From Desulfobacterales bacterium (lineage in GTDB: Bacteria > Desulfobacterota > Desulfobacteria > Desulfobacterales > JAHEIW01), in NCBI GenBank assembly GCA_030145015.1, contig JAQYWI010000047.1, positions 1 to 32,623 on the forward strand: a DNA stretch of 32,623 bases, written 5' to 3'. The position numbers and the translations under genes were made by a program. Positions 1-8,369 of this stretch are shown piece after piece. The notes below the pieces were generated by a model. That model had not been told where the DNA came from. It searched no databases and worked only from the letters and a program-made list of their open reading frames with translations. Every line of letters begins with the position of its first letter. The first letter of the stretch is position 1.

Positions 1-42
1 GCTAAGTCGTTTTGTATGGAGGAACTTAAAAGATAAAGTATT

Positions 43-228
43 AACATCGAACATCGAACGCCCAACATCGAACGCTCAATAGAAAAGATGAAGAAACAAA
101 TGAAATTGAATGGTGGAGCGAAGCGACATCCTTATTCGAAGTTCAGTGTTGGATGTTCGACGTTCGATGTTAAGTTTTTTCAATATTCGATGTTCAACGT
201 TGGGCGTTCAATGTTCGATGTTCAATTT
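43..228. repeat. Inverted repeat built of 'aacatcgaac' words (type A)
   Basis: The left arm (about 43-82) iterates aacatcgaacg-like words. The right arm (about 140-228) iterates the reverse complement (cgatgttcaacgttggg-like words). Between them at 112-131 is a GC-rich centre, ggtggagcgaagcgacatcc, which resembles the centre of the type C elements at 9.7, 15.7 and 25.0 kb. A 60-codon open frame across it (88-270) only translates the words (SMFDV, STFDV) and is not credible as a gene. In frame 1, bases 1-36 could be the last codons of an upstream gene ending in TAA at 34-36, but this cannot be confirmed. Confidence 0.8.
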
Positions 229-247
229 GTTTTAAACGGAGGAAGAA

Positions 248-1897
248 ATGCCTGCGATTTTATTCATTAAAAATTGTAATTTGGAAGATTGCAATCAGTA
301 TTACTTTCATTCTTTTGCATTCGTCTTATTTGGACTGCTGGCGCTGTCGCTCGTGATCAGCGGCTGCACCATGGTAGGGCCCGATTACGTCAAGCCGACG
401 GCACCGGAGCCTAAAGAATGGCTGGATTCAACGGATCCCAAAATTGAAAGCAAGGCGGCCGATTTCAGCGCCTGGTGGACGGTGTTCAATGATCCGATGC
501 TTAACACCCTGGTCAATAGCGCCTATCAGCAAAATTTAACCTTACAGGTTACCGGAATTCGAATATTGGAAGCCCGGGCACAGCTGGGCATTGCCGTTGG
601 CAATCAATACCCGCAAACCCAGCAGGGTTTTGGCGATGCCACGGTGGAAAAAACCAGCCGAAATTTACCCAACGCAATCAGCGCCGAAAGGTTTGCATAT
701 GTTTATGATGTGGGATTCGACGCGGCCTGGGAACTCGACTTCTGGGGCAAGTTCCGGCGGGCCGTCCAGGCGGGTGTCGCCGATCTGCAGGCCTCGATTG
801 CCGATTATGATGACAATCTGGTCTTCTTAACCTCCGAGGTGGCCCGCACATACATAAATCTTCGCACCTTTGAAGAGCGGCTGGCGGTTGCGCGTGCAAA
901 CACTAAAATTCAAACAGAATCATTGCGACTGGCGCAAGCCCAGTTTGACGCCGGGGCGGTCACCGAACTGGATGTTTTTCAGTCCCGGGCCTTGCTGCGC
1001 AGCACGGAAGCCACCATTCCCGGCTTTGAGTCTGAGATCCGCCAGGCCAAAAATGCGCTCGCCATTTTGCTGGGTAAACTTCCCGGGGAAATTGATGCTA
1101 TGCTTGCAGGACCGGGGCGCATCCCGCAGATGCCGGCTGAGATTGCCGTTGGGATTCCCGCCGAATTGCTGCGCCGGCGGCCTGATATTCGTCTGGCCGA
1201 GCGTCAACTGGCCGCTCAAAGTGCCCAGATCGGCGTGGCCAAAGCAGATCTCTTTCCCCGTTTTTCGCTGTTTGGCTCCATTGGTTATACAACCGCCGGC
1301 AGCACAAACCCTCCCCAATCGAACAATGCCGGCCTCAGCGATATGTTTAAAAATAAAAGTTTTGGGTATTCCGCCGGTCCTTCGATTACCTGGGACCTGT
1401 TTAATTACGGGCGTATTACCAACAGCATACGGGTGGAAGATGCACGCTTCCAGGAACTGGCGGTTGATTACGAGAACACGGTGTTGCAGGCGGTTCAAGA
1501 AGTGGAAGACGCGATGATCGCTTATTTGCGTACTCAGGATCAGGTTGCGTTTTTAGCCGATGCCGTCGAGGCCTACAAGAGTTCGGTGGATTTATCAACG
1601 CTGCAGTACAAGGAAGGCCTCGTGGATTTTCAGCGGGTGCTGGATGCCCAGCAGAACCTGGTTCAACAGCAGGACAATTGGGTCGTCACCACCGGCGATG
1701 TGGGCCTGAGTCTGATTTCCCTGTACAAGGCCCTGGGCGGGGGCTGGGAAATGCGTGCCGGCCAGGATTTTGTGCCCGGCGACATCAAAGCAGAGATGGA
1801 AAAGCGCACCAACTGGGGTGATCTGCTGTCGCCCGATGAGCTGAAATACCCGCCGGCTGAAGAGCTTGACCATCTGTTCAATCGGCCGGACTGGTAA
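248..1897 (+). CDS. RND-type efflux outer-membrane lipoprotein (NodT/OprM family)
   Basis: This is the outer-membrane channel of a tripartite efflux pump, a TolC-like trimer spanning the outer membrane and periplasm. The ATG at 248 has a GGAGGA Shine-Dalgarno a few bases upstream. A hydrophobic stretch (about residues 22-38) ends in a lipobox, LVISGC, giving lipid-anchored Cys40. The mature start, TMVGPDYVKP, is typical of NodT-family channels. Two outer-membrane efflux repeats follow (roughly 75-290 and 300-490), including the conserved PAELLRRRPDIRLAERQLAA segment and WDLFNYGRI near the second strand pair. At 549 residues it is slightly long because of an unusual 20-residue polar N-terminus and a C-terminal tail. 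No pump or adaptor gene is visible; by normal order (adaptor, pump, channel) they should lie left of the window. The substrate cannot be inferred. Confidence 0.93.
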   Translation: MPAILFIKNCNLEDCNQYYFHSFAFVLFGLLALSLVISGCTMVGPDYVKPTAPEPKEWLDSTDPKIESKAADFSAWWTVFNDPMLNTLVNSAYQQNLTLQVTGIRILEARAQLGIAVGNQYPQTQQGFGDATVEKTSRNLPNAISAERFAYVYDVGFDAAWELDFWGKFRRAVQAGVADLQASIADYDDNLVFLTSEVARTYINLRTFEERLAVARANTKIQTESLRLAQAQFDAGAVTELDVFQSRALLRSTEATIPGFESEIRQAKNALAILLGKLPGEIDAMLAGPGRIPQMPAEIAVGIPAELLRRRPDIRLAERQLAAQSAQIGVAKADLFPRFSLFGSIGYTTAGSTNPPQSNNAGLSDMFKNKSFGYSAGPSITWDLFNYGRITNSIRVEDARFQELAVDYENTVLQAVQEVEDAMIAYLRTQDQVAFLADAVEAYKSSVDLSTLQYKEGLVDFQRVLDAQQNLVQQQDNWVVTTGDVGLSLISLYKALGGGWEMRAGQDFVPGDIKAEMEKRTNWGDLLSPDELKYPPAEELDHLFNRPDW

Positions 1898-1900
1898 GGG

Positions 1901-1926
1901 CAATGGATCCGTTAACGGATCCATTG
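1901..1926 (+). terminator. Perfect palindrome after the efflux gene, probable terminator
   Basis: Eleven-base arms, caatggatccg and cggatccattg, flank TTAA, giving an exact 26-bp palindrome three bases after the stop codon. It is followed by a T-rich but interrupted tract (ttattggtt). Position and symmetry fit a transcription terminator; the poor U-run lowers confidence. Confidence 0.6.
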
Positions 1927-1970
1927 TTATTGGTTATTCGCTAGTGGTTAATGGTTTAAAGTGAATATGA

Positions 1971-1999
1971 TTTGATTGAGCAATTTTCGCTCAATCAAA
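1971..1999. other. Stem-loop (10-bp arms)
   Basis: tttgattgag (1971-1980) and ctcaatcaaa (1990-1999) are exact complements around a 9-base loop. It lies between the efflux gene and the antiporter remnant. It could be a second terminator or part of a leader; no poly-U run follows. Confidence 0.5.
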
Positions 2000-2024
2000 A
2001 TAACACCCCATCCGGAGGTCTGCG

Positions 2025-2171
2025 ATGTATCAGACTTTAGCTATTCTGGCGCTCTTCATTGTTGTCTACAGTTCGGTCGCTGGACGCATCGAGCGTAGCT
2101 GGCTCAGTGGCCCGATTGGATTGCATATAAGGCAATCTCCAAATCAGAGAAAGGTGCGATTGCGGCTATGA
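2025..2171 (+). pseudogene. Truncated 5' end of a cation:proton antiporter (CPA1-like) gene
   Basis: An ATG preceded by CGGAGG at correct spacing opens a 48-codon frame. Its first 31 residues, including LAILALFIVVYSSVAGRIE and then SGPI, match the start of CPA1-type sodium/proton antiporters from memory (AGRIE..PISGPIVF). The similarity stops right after SGPI: the sequence continues as unrelated hydrophilic residues and ends at TGA 2169-2171. From about 2114 another frame stays open to 2225. This looks like a gene that lost nearly all of its roughly 400 or more codons by deletion, leaving an intact ribosome-binding site and first transmembrane segment. It could alternatively be a real small membrane peptide. 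Family identification rests on a short match. Confidence 0.55.
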
Positions 2172-2235
2172 ATAAATCATTTCAGAACTTTTTTTATCTG
2201 TCTTGGAAGATAAACTGCTATTTTTGAGATAGCTT

Positions 2236-2880
2236 CTAGTACCCCAGACTTTCACCAATCAGCTTGACATGGATGCGGTTTTGGATCATGTGGCCTTCGA
2301 TGATACTCCACATGTTACAGATCCGTTCGGGCGTTTTGCAATCACTGCAAAGCCCGGTTTCAGTGCATGGATTTTTATAGGCTAGGCGGATGTTGTTAAC
2401 CGGTGCTGCATAGTGCTTCACTCTGGCCATGGCAGATTCCAGGTCGGGGACGACTTTGTTCATACCCACCAGCAAAATCACCTTTTTGGGCCCGAATGCC
2501 ATGGCCGCCACACGGTTGCCCATACCGTCGAGGTTGACCAATTTTCCGTCCAACGTGATCGCATTAGAGCTGGCAATCATGATGTCGGAGATCATCCCCT
2601 GACGCCGGAGTTCCATGGCCTCTTTCGGCGACAGCTCCGGCGGGTACGGATCAATAAGGTTTACTTCCGGCAACGCCGCGATGGCCTCCCAGAGTCCCGC
2701 TCCACCGGCGGTCATGGAACCGCATCGAAATACCGTTGTGCCCCGGGGAATCATACCGATGACTTCGTCTTTGGCCTGGGCGGCGGTGGGGGCGTAGCTG
2801 CCCTGCATGCGGCGCTTCTCTAAATTTTTAATAATCTTCGAGGCCACCTTTTCGTTCCAAACATCCTGATGTTCGTCCAT
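2236..2880 (-). CDS. LUD-domain (LutC/YkgG-like, DUF162) protein
   Basis: The product is about 214 residues. LUD proteins are associated with iron-sulfur lactate/organic acid oxidation modules, but many stand-alone members have no known reaction. Visible signs are the glycine-rich RCGSMTAGGAGLWEA region, the SSNAITLDGKLVNLDGMGNR segment, PKKVILLVGMNKVV, and a C-terminal cysteine cluster (C-x5-C-x2-C-x6-C in the NPCTETGLCSDC..ERIC region) that suggests metal or FeS binding. The frame can be extended six codons upstream to a TTG, but the ATG at 2880 has AAGGAG seven bases before it and is preferred. It is the last gene of the minus-strand cluster, 78 bases downstream of ridA, so its substrate is probably tied to the aminotransferase/CoA-ligase genes. 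The exact role is unknown. Confidence 0.85.
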   Translation of the reverse strand: MDEHQDVWNEKVASKIIKNLEKRRMQGSYAPTAAQAKDEVIGMIPRGTTVFRCGSMTAGGAGLWEAIAALPEVNLIDPYPPELSPKEAMELRRQGMISDIMIASSNAITLDGKLVNLDGMGNRVAAMAFGPKKVILLVGMNKVVPDLESAMARVKHYAAPVNNIRLAYKNPCTETGLCSDCKTPERICNMWSIIEGHMIQNRIHVKLIGESLGY

Positions 2881-2958
2881 ATCTTTTCTCCTTTTCAATG
2901 TGCGTAATAAGATTTCATCTTGTGATCCTGAAGACAGCCAAAGGTAGTTCGTTGCGAA

Positions 2959-3336
2959 CTATTTGCCGCAAATCGCGGATACCTCCACGAGCACATCTTT
3001 CGGAAGCCTGGCGACTTCCACTGTTTCGCGCGCCGGCGGGCTTTCACTAAAATAGGTTTCATACACCGAGTTGAATCTAACAAAGTCGTTCATGTCTTTC
3101 AAAAAGCAGGTGCATTTAACCGTATTTTGAAGCGACAAACCGGCCTCTGCGATGATAGCCGATATGTTTTTTAAGACCTGTTCGGTTTGCGCTTCGATAT
3201 CGCCTTCAATGATGTTGCCCGTCTGCGGATCGATGGCGATTTGTCCGGAAACAAACAAAAAATCACCGTACTGAATTGCCTGGGAATAGGGCCCAATGGC
3301 CTGCGGCGCGTTGTCTGTGGCTACTATTTTTTTCAT
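2959..3336 (-). CDS. ridA: RidA family enamine/imine deaminase
   Basis: RidA proteins hydrolyse reactive 2-aminoacrylate and related imines released by PLP enzymes, protecting other PLP enzymes. The 125-residue length is normal. The family core is intact: IGPYSQA near residue 14, VSGQIAIDP near 29, and [21 protein letters not shown] near 102-122, with the substrate-binding arginine at about residue 103 and the glutamate at about 118. The frame extends five codons upstream, but the ATG at 3336 has GGAGG eight bases before it and gives the canonical [18 protein letters not shown] start. It lies 28 bases after the class III aminotransferase gene, so it is almost certainly co-transcribed and probably clears that enzyme's intermediates. 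Whether this copy is a true deaminase or another Rid subgroup cannot be settled by eye. Confidence 0.92.
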   Translation of the reverse strand: MKKIVATDNAPQAIGPYSQAIQYGDFLFVSGQIAIDPQTGNIIEGDIEAQTEQVLKNISAIIAEAGLSLQNTVKCTCFLKDMNDFVRFNSVYETYFSESPPARETVEVARLPKDVLVEVSAICGK

Positions 3337-3364
3337 TGTGTTTTCCTCCATATACCTGTGACAA

Positions 3365-4714
3365 TTAACCGATCAGTTGCGGGGCAATCTGCTCAATAAG
3401 CGGCTTCAATTCCGACAGGCACTCAGCGGCTGCTTTAACCGCCTTATCCGTTTCGGCCTCGGACATGGGAGTCGATATGGCAAAGAAGCCGCGGTTGGGA
3501 ATAAATATGCCCTTATTCATCAGGGAAAGATGGAATAACCTGAGCAGATCTCTATCCTGGGTAAAGAATGCCGTTTGGGCGTCAGATACCGGCTCTGATG
3601 TAAAGTGGAGCTGCTGCAATGAGCCATAGCCTTTAATTTGGATTTTGAGCTTTAAATCATCCAGAACGCTTTGTAAATTTTCCTTCATGGACCAGCCCAG
3701 TGCGTTAATTCTATCCAGGGTTTCAACTGTCATTTCTTTTATTCCCGCGATGCCGGCTGCCACGGCAATGGGCGTCGCCACGAAGGTTCCCGCGTGGTGG
3801 GCCGGGTGTTTGTGTTTGGGTGAATACACCGCCATGACATCTTCGCGGCCGCCGAAAGCACCGACCGGTAATCCGCCGCCGATGGTCTTTCCCAGAGCGG
3901 TAAGGTCGGGCTGTACATCAAAGATCTGTTGCGCGCCGCCGACCGCTATCCTGAAGCTGATGACCTCATCAACGATCAGGAGTACATCATTTTTGGAAGC
4001 CACGTCCTTAAGGTGTTTTAGGTAGTCGTTTTCGGGCGGAATCATGCCGGCGGCCCCCATTATGCCCTCGACAACGACCGCCGCCAGGTCACCCCTGTTC
4101 TCCTCAATGAGCTTTGTGGCCGCCTGCTTGTCGTTGAATGGCGTAACCAGCACGTCCTGTTCCACACTCTTGGGCAGCCCGGGCGGCAGCTTTCTCCAGC
4201 CGACCTGCATCTCCATAATGTCGTAGCTGCCGTGATAGTTTCCCTCCATCTTTAAGATCTTGTCTCTGCCGGTATAGGCCCGGGCGGCGCGTACGGCAAA
4301 CATCAATGCTTCGGTACCAGACGTACAAAAGCGCACCCGTTCCACCGAAGGGATTCTTTCACACAGGATACGGGCCCACTCAAAGACGGCCTCATGGGGT
4401 GCTGCCATGGCAGAGCCCAGCGGAGCCTGATTGCAGATTGCCGCTACGACTTTGGGATGGTTATTGCCCAATATCATTGAGGTCCAGTTATTGGAAAAAT
4501 CCAAGTAATCATTGCCATCCACATCGTAGAGATGACAGCCGTCTCCTCTGGCCATAACCGTGGGGTAGGGCTCAAACCAGATCGAAATACGCATATCACC
4601 GTCAGGAACATATTTGCCGGCGTCTTCGATCACTTTCGCAGACTTCGGCGATCTTTGCCGATAGATTTCCTCAATTTTTTTGCCGTATCCGGCAACAAGC
4701 TCTTTCCTATCCAT
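3365..4714 (-). CDS. Class III PLP aminotransferase (HemL/GSA-like, possibly beta-amino acid aminotransferase)
   Basis: A fold type I PLP enzyme of about 449 residues. Visible elements: TSGTEA near 131-136 (phosphate cup), the IVDEVISFR aspartate near 249, and the PLP lysine at about 276 in [17 protein letters not shown]. It belongs to the glutamate-1-semialdehyde aminomutase branch, yet its setting (RidA, acyl-CoA synthetase, thiolase) is catabolic, with no haem genes nearby. The N-terminal pattern PDGDMR, about nine residues, [19 protein letters not shown] resembles beta-phenylalanine-type aminotransferases of the same branch, where that arginine binds the carboxylate; this is recalled, not searched. 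The ATG at 4714 follows GGAGGG; a longer frame to 4765 runs into leader DNA. The product would be a 3-oxo acid or a semialdehyde. Confidence 0.87.
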   Translation of the reverse strand: MDRKELVAGYGKKIEEIYRQRSPKSAKVIEDAGKYVPDGDMRISIWFEPYPTVMARGDGCHLYDVDGNDYLDFSNNWTSMILGNNHPKVVAAICNQAPLGSAMAAPHEAVFEWARILCERIPSVERVRFCTSGTEALMFAVRAARAYTGRDKILKMEGNYHGSYDIMEMQVGWRKLPPGLPKSVEQDVLVTPFNDKQAATKLIEENRGDLAAVVVEGIMGAAGMIPPENDYLKHLKDVASKNDVLLIVDEVISFRIAVGGAQQIFDVQPDLTALGKTIGGGLPVGAFGGREDVMAVYSPKHKHPAHHAGTFVATPIAVAAGIAGIKEMTVETLDRINALGWSMKENLQSVLDDLKLKIQIKGYGSLQQLHFTSEPVSDAQTAFFTQDRDLLRLFHLSLMNKGIFIPNRGFFAISTPMSEAETDKAVKAAAECLSELKPLIEQIAPQLIG

Positions 4715-4759
4715 TTTAAAATTCTCCCTCCAATTTAATATGGTAATTAAAAAATAAAC

Positions 4760-4948
4760 GTTCACAGGTTCAGGGTTCAGCGTTCCGGGTTGTACCAGGC
4801 TTAATATCTTGTTTTATTGGTTTCATTGGTTGAATTGGTTTTATTAGTTTAACCAATCGAACGAATCAAACTAATCAAACCAATTAAACAAAAAGCAATT
4901 AGCTTGACACTTAATATAGGAACCTTTGAACCCTGAACCTCTGAACGC
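4760..4948. repeat. Nested inverted repeat ('ggttcaggg' outer, 'attggtttc' inner words)
   Basis: Outer arms are aggttcagggttcag-like words on the left (4760-4785) and tgaaccctgaacctctgaac on the right (4920-4946). The inner arms, about 4812-4852 and 4853-4893, iterate attggttgaattggtt and aatcaaaccaattaaac. The element fills the 240-bp gap between the acyl-CoA synthetase and aminotransferase genes. The same two word types recur in the same nesting order at 7098-7264. It could form a long hairpin in the transcript. Confidence 0.8.
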
Positions 4949-4954
4949 ATGCGA

Positions 4955-7087
4955 TTAGGCTTTGATTATCATTCGGGAATCCACTATGGATGCACCTTTT
5001 TCATGGATAATGACCGGATTAAGATCAACCTCTTTGATCTCCGGATGGTCGATGGCAATATCAGAAAGTTTGGCAAGAATGTGTCGAATGGCATCGATGT
5101 CCCTGGGTTTTTCCCCTCTTATCCCGCTTAGGACTTTGTAGCCTTTGATCTCTTTGATCATCGCATCGATATCTTCATCCGCAAGGGGTGCCACCCTGAA
5201 GGAGACATCCTTCAAGACTTCCACAAATATCCCGCCCAGCCCGAACATGATCACCGGGCCAAATTGGGGATCCCGTATCATTCCGATAATGCATTCCTGC
5301 CCTTCCGCGGCCATTGGCGAAATGAGGGTTCCTAAAACACGATCCCTTGTCGTAACCCTACAGGCGTTGGCCGTGATTTCTTCAAAAGCCTCCTGGACTT
5401 GCGCTTTGCCTTTCAGGTTTAATCTAATTCCGCCGGCATCGGATTTATGGATAATATCCGGGCAAACAACTTTCATTGCCAGCGGATAGGGAAATTTGGA
5501 GGTTTTTTGACTTATCTCGTCAGTATTACAAATCAGGGCTGCCAGCGGTAACGGCAGTCCATATCTTTGCAGGATATCCCTTGATTCCGTCTCAAGGAGA
5601 TTGGTTCTTTCCTCGCGAATTGCCTTGGCAAAGATTTTTTTCACCCGGGGATGTTCTTGCATGCGAGGCCGCGGGATTTTCATCTGACCTATTTTTTTCC
5701 GATTGACGGCGAATTTCATCAGATCGCTGAGGCACTGGGAGGATCGTTGGGAGGACTCCATGACCGGGATACCCGCGCTTTTGAGAATATCCAAGGATTT
5801 GATGGCGCCCCTTGCAAAGCTGGTGTTGACAAAAAGCGGTTTTTTAAATTGTTGGACCAATTCCACCAGATCCCTTGAGGTCTGTTCCTCTAATTCCGCC
5901 ACATGCGGAGCAATAATATCTTTAAAGCCGCCAAAGAAGCCGGTAATATAGATGCCATCAACCTCGTCGCTTTGCATGCAAACCTTAACGCATTCAGTGA
6001 TCATGTGGGGATTTTCTTCAGCGGTTCCGCCATAGTCGATGGGATTCGAGGCGGGCATGCCCTGAAGCAGAAAGGGCTTGATCTTTTCCTGGGTCTCCTG
6101 AGAAAGCACCGGCACCTGCATGCCGTGGATTTCCGCGTTATCCGCCGCAATGGAGTTATCGCCGCCGCCTTCCGACAAAATGGCTACCCGATTCCCGTCG
6201 GGAAAAGGGCAGTTGCAAAAGACTTCTGCCATATCGAACAATTCATCGATGTTGGCCACCCTCACAATGCCGGCCTGCCTGAAGGCTGCATCCACTATCA
6301 GGTCATCGCCTGCCAGCGATCCGGTATGGGAGGCCGCCGCCCTTGCCCCGGCAGCCGATCTTCCCACCTTTAGAGCAATGACCGGCTTGTTTTTAATGGT
6401 TTCACGAACCTTTCTGACCAGGCGGTTTCCGTCCTTGATACCTTCGAGGTAGGTGATGATAACTTTGGTTTCGGGATCGTCTTTGAGATAATCGATGTAG
6501 TCAGCAAAGCTTGCGCAGATCGCATTCCCCAGGCTGATGATTTTGCTAAAACCCAATCCGCGCACGCGGGCATAGTGGGTCAGGGAATCAATCACATTGC
6601 CGCTTTGAGCCAGAACGGAAATGGGCCCCTTTTCCAATCGCGGCACGCCCAACAGATTCATATTTGCCGAAGCACTGAACATGCCGCTGCAATTGGGGCC
6701 AATAACACAGACTCCGGTCTTGGCGGCCTCGTTTAGGATGTCGGCCTCTATTTTCCTGCCGTCTTCTCCGGTTTCTCCCAGACCGGCCGTAATGATAATG
6801 ATGCCTTTAACGCCCATTTTTACGCTATCGGCAACAGCAGACACCAGAAATCCGGGTGCGATCACCACCATGGCCAGATCGACCTCTTTGCCCACATCGG
6901 TGATACTGGGATAGGCCTTTCTACCGAAAAGTTCCGATCTTTTCGGATTGATGAGATACACGTCCCCATCGAATCCGCCCTCAAGGAGGCTTCGTGTTCT
7001 GCGCTCGGCCGCCTTTCCCGGAACCTCGGAGGCACCGATTACGGCAACAGAGCGCGGGTTGAATACCTTTTCCAGCGACATGTTCAT
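4955..7087 (-). CDS. ADP-forming acyl-CoA synthetase (acetate--CoA ligase family), fused subunits
   Basis: Converts acyl-CoA + ADP + phosphate to acid + ATP + CoA (reversible), an energy-conserving step in anaerobes. The roughly 710-residue protein has the usual domain order: CoA-binding Rossmann domain (about 1-140, SVAVIGAS near 13 and VIGPNCSG near 128), succinyl-CoA-ligase-like domain (about 150-300), linker domain, and a C-terminal ATP-grasp domain (about 480-700, PLAMKVVCPDIIHKSDAGGI and FGPVIMFGLGGIFVEV). The phosphorylatable histidine is at about residue 254 in AASHTGSLAG. The start is set at ATG 7087, just after GAGGTG; ATG 7081 is also plausible. The frame continues upstream to 7195 only by translating the repeat (TNSTNETNKTNLTN), which is not family sequence. 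Substrate chain length is not predictable; the neighbouring thiolase and aminotransferase suggest a short-chain acyl-CoA. Confidence 0.93.
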   Translation of the reverse strand: MNMSLEKVFNPRSVAVIGASEVPGKAAERRTRSLLEGGFDGDVYLINPKRSELFGRKAYPSITDVGKEVDLAMVVIAPGFLVSAVADSVKMGVKGIIIITAGLGETGEDGRKIEADILNEAAKTGVCVIGPNCSGMFSASANMNLLGVPRLEKGPISVLAQSGNVIDSLTHYARVRGLGFSKIISLGNAICASFADYIDYLKDDPETKVIITYLEGIKDGNRLVRKVRETIKNKPVIALKVGRSAAGARAAASHTGSLAGDDLIVDAAFRQAGIVRVANIDELFDMAEVFCNCPFPDGNRVAILSEGGGDNSIAADNAEIHGMQVPVLSQETQEKIKPFLLQGMPASNPIDYGGTAEENPHMITECVKVCMQSDEVDGIYITGFFGGFKDIIAPHVAELEEQTSRDLVELVQQFKKPLFVNTSFARGAIKSLDILKSAGIPVMESSQRSSQCLSDLMKFAVNRKKIGQMKIPRPRMQEHPRVKKIFAKAIREERTNLLETESRDILQRYGLPLPLAALICNTDEISQKTSKFPYPLAMKVVCPDIIHKSDAGGIRLNLKGKAQVQEAFEEITANACRVTTRDRVLGTLISPMAAEGQECIIGMIRDPQFGPVIMFGLGGIFVEVLKDVSFRVAPLADEDIDAMIKEIKGYKVLSGIRGEKPRDIDAIRHILAKLSDIAIDHPEIKEVDLNPVIIHEKGASIVDSRMIIKA

Positions 7088-7097
7088 TTTCACCTCA

Positions 7098-7264
7098 ACT
7101 TCAGGTTCAAGGTTCAATGGTTCAGGGATTCGAGGATTTGTTAGATTCGTTTTATTTGTTTCATTGGTTGAATTGGTTGGCTTTAAACGATCCAATTGAA
7201 CGAATTAAACCAATTAAACCAATTAGACAACTGATAGCTGACTGACACCTGAACACTGAAACCT
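7098..7264. repeat. Nested inverted repeat, second copy of the 4760-4948 type
   Basis: Left outer words aggttcaaggttcaatgg (7102-7119) pair with acctgaacactgaaacct on the right (7247-7264). The inner words ttcattggttgaattggtt (about 7160-7180) pair with aaccaattaaaccaatt (about 7205-7225). It fills the gap between the RpiR regulator and the acyl-CoA synthetase gene and overlaps the Shine-Dalgarno neighbourhood of the latter. Confidence 0.75.
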
Positions 7265-7277
7265 AAAAATTGCTTCA

Positions 7278-8156
7278 TCATTTACTTTTGTTTAACCTGA
7301 GATCTCTACTGATATAGGTTTCAAACTCTTTGAATTCTGTCTCGAGTTTTGTTAAAGCAGGCAAAGCCTGTTTTTTCTTTTTAAGTGCAACTGCAGTGAT
7401 AAAGGCGTTGAGTAAACTCATCGGCGCTGTAAAAGACTCAATATAGGTCGGTATTTCAGTCTCGACAACCAGTGACATATCGGCTAATTGGGCTATGGGG
7501 GAGAGATGGCTGTTGGTGATGGCGATGATGTAGGTCTTTTTCCTTTTGATTTTCTCCACAATATTGACGACATCCCGTGTAAAGCGTTTAAAGCTAAGGG
7601 CTATTAAAACATCGCCTTTTCCGGCAGAAAGAACCTGCTCGGGGATATCGCCAATACCCGGCTTAATAAGGGTAACTGATTTTAAAAAAAATCTCAGGTT
7701 GAAAGCCAAATAGAAAGCCAAGGCGTAGCTGCTTCGTAAACCCAGGAGATATATCGATTTGGCTGATGATAGTTTCCCGACCGCTTTTTCAAACAGCTCG
7801 TTGGGAATTCCATTGGTAATTTTATGGATATTTTCGATATCGCCGCGCAATATTTCTAAGAATACAGATTCAGAAATTCCGAAAGTTTGCGCGGATTCGG
7901 CCAGCCTTTCCGCCGTGGAGTTGCCCTGAATGATGAAGTTTCCGATCTCCCGCTTGAATTCAGAAAAACCTGAGAATCCAAGCCTTGTTATAAAGCGTGT
8001 AAAGGTTGCCTCGGATACACCGGCCTTCTTTGCGAGCTGACTGGCCTTTAAGATCAAGGCGTCATCTAAATGCTGCGTGAGATATTCTGCAACTTTTTTT
8101 TGGGAGGGGGTGAACGTTTTATATTCGGTGTATATCTTATCTAGTATGGATTTCAT
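7278..8156 (-). CDS. RpiR/MurR family transcriptional regulator (HTH + SIS)
   Basis: The 292-residue protein has the RpiR-type N-terminal helix-turn-helix domain (about 1-77; TPSQKKVAEYLTQHLDDA, then ASQLAKKAGVSEATFTRFITRLGFSGFSEFK) and a C-terminal SIS domain (about 105-255; IYLLGLRSSYALAFYLAF and KGDVLIALSFKRFTRDVV). SIS domains bind phosphosugars in many members, but RpiR relatives next to amino-acid catabolic genes are also common, so the effector is unknown. The ATG at 8156 lacks a clear Shine-Dalgarno but gives a full-length family N-terminus. It is the first gene of the minus-strand catabolic cluster and is divergent from the thiolase gene. The shared 328-bp gap is full of TTTCAT elements, making autoregulation and control of both directions likely. 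Confidence 0.92.
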   Translation of the reverse strand: MKSILDKIYTEYKTFTPSQKKVAEYLTQHLDDALILKASQLAKKAGVSEATFTRFITRLGFSGFSEFKREIGNFIIQGNSTAERLAESAQTFGISESVFLEILRGDIENIHKITNGIPNELFEKAVGKLSSAKSIYLLGLRSSYALAFYLAFNLRFFLKSVTLIKPGIGDIPEQVLSAGKGDVLIALSFKRFTRDVVNIVEKIKRKKTYIIAITNSHLSPIAQLADMSLVVETEIPTYIESFTAPMSLLNAFITAVALKKKKQALPALTKLETEFKEFETYISRDLRLNKSK

Positions 8157-8163
8157 TTTATTG

Positions 8164-8207
8164 ATGAAAATATTTCATGATTTCATTAATTGATGAATTT
8201 TTTTCAT
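8164..8207. promoter_or_regulatory. Two TTTCAT inverted pairs upstream of the RpiR gene (candidate operators)
   Basis: ATGAAA-ATA-TTTCAT at 8164-8178 is a 6-3-6 inverted repeat with perfect arms. A second site of identical geometry, ATGAAT-TTT-TTTCAT, lies at 8193-8207 with one mismatch; the centres are 29 bp apart. An extra TTTCAT lies at 8181-8186. The first site begins only eight bases upstream of the RpiR start codon, fitting repression of its own gene. Assignment to RpiR is inference from position and symmetry. Confidence 0.6.
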
Positions 8208-8300
8208 AAATCATATTTAAGAATGCGACACAAAGCCGGAAGGTTATGAAAATCAAAAGAAATTAATTACTTTACAGGAATAATATATTTTATTGCGATA

Positions 8301-8340
8301 TTTCATTAATTTTCATCCATTTTCACGGATTTTCATGATT
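8301..8340. promoter_or_regulatory. Four TTTCA direct repeats phased at exactly 10 bp (candidate operator array)
   Basis: The blocks tttcattaat, tttcatccat, tttcacggat and tttcatgatt start at 8301, 8311, 8321 and 8331. TTTCA is invariant and three of the four are TTTCAT. One helical turn per block would place a bound protein on one face of the DNA. The array sits about 57 bp upstream of a -35-like TTGACA for the thiolase gene. It uses the same half-site as the RpiR-proximal pairs. A further ATGAAA lies at 8246-8251. Confidence 0.6.
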
Positions 8341-8369
8341 TATCAAATTATTTTACTAAAAAATAATCT

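Noticed and set aside
88..270. 60-codon frame with SMFDV/STFDV repeats
   Set aside because: It translates the type A inverted repeat and overlaps the start of the efflux gene.
2193..2214. Hairpin tttatct/agataaa as terminator of the minus-strand cluster
   Set aside because: The stem is AT-only and is followed by A rather than U residues on the minus strand.
3365..4714. hemL (glutamate-1-semialdehyde aminomutase for tetrapyrrole synthesis)
   Set aside because: The family branch fits, but the catabolic neighbours and N-terminal pattern argue against a haem role; the symbol was withheld.
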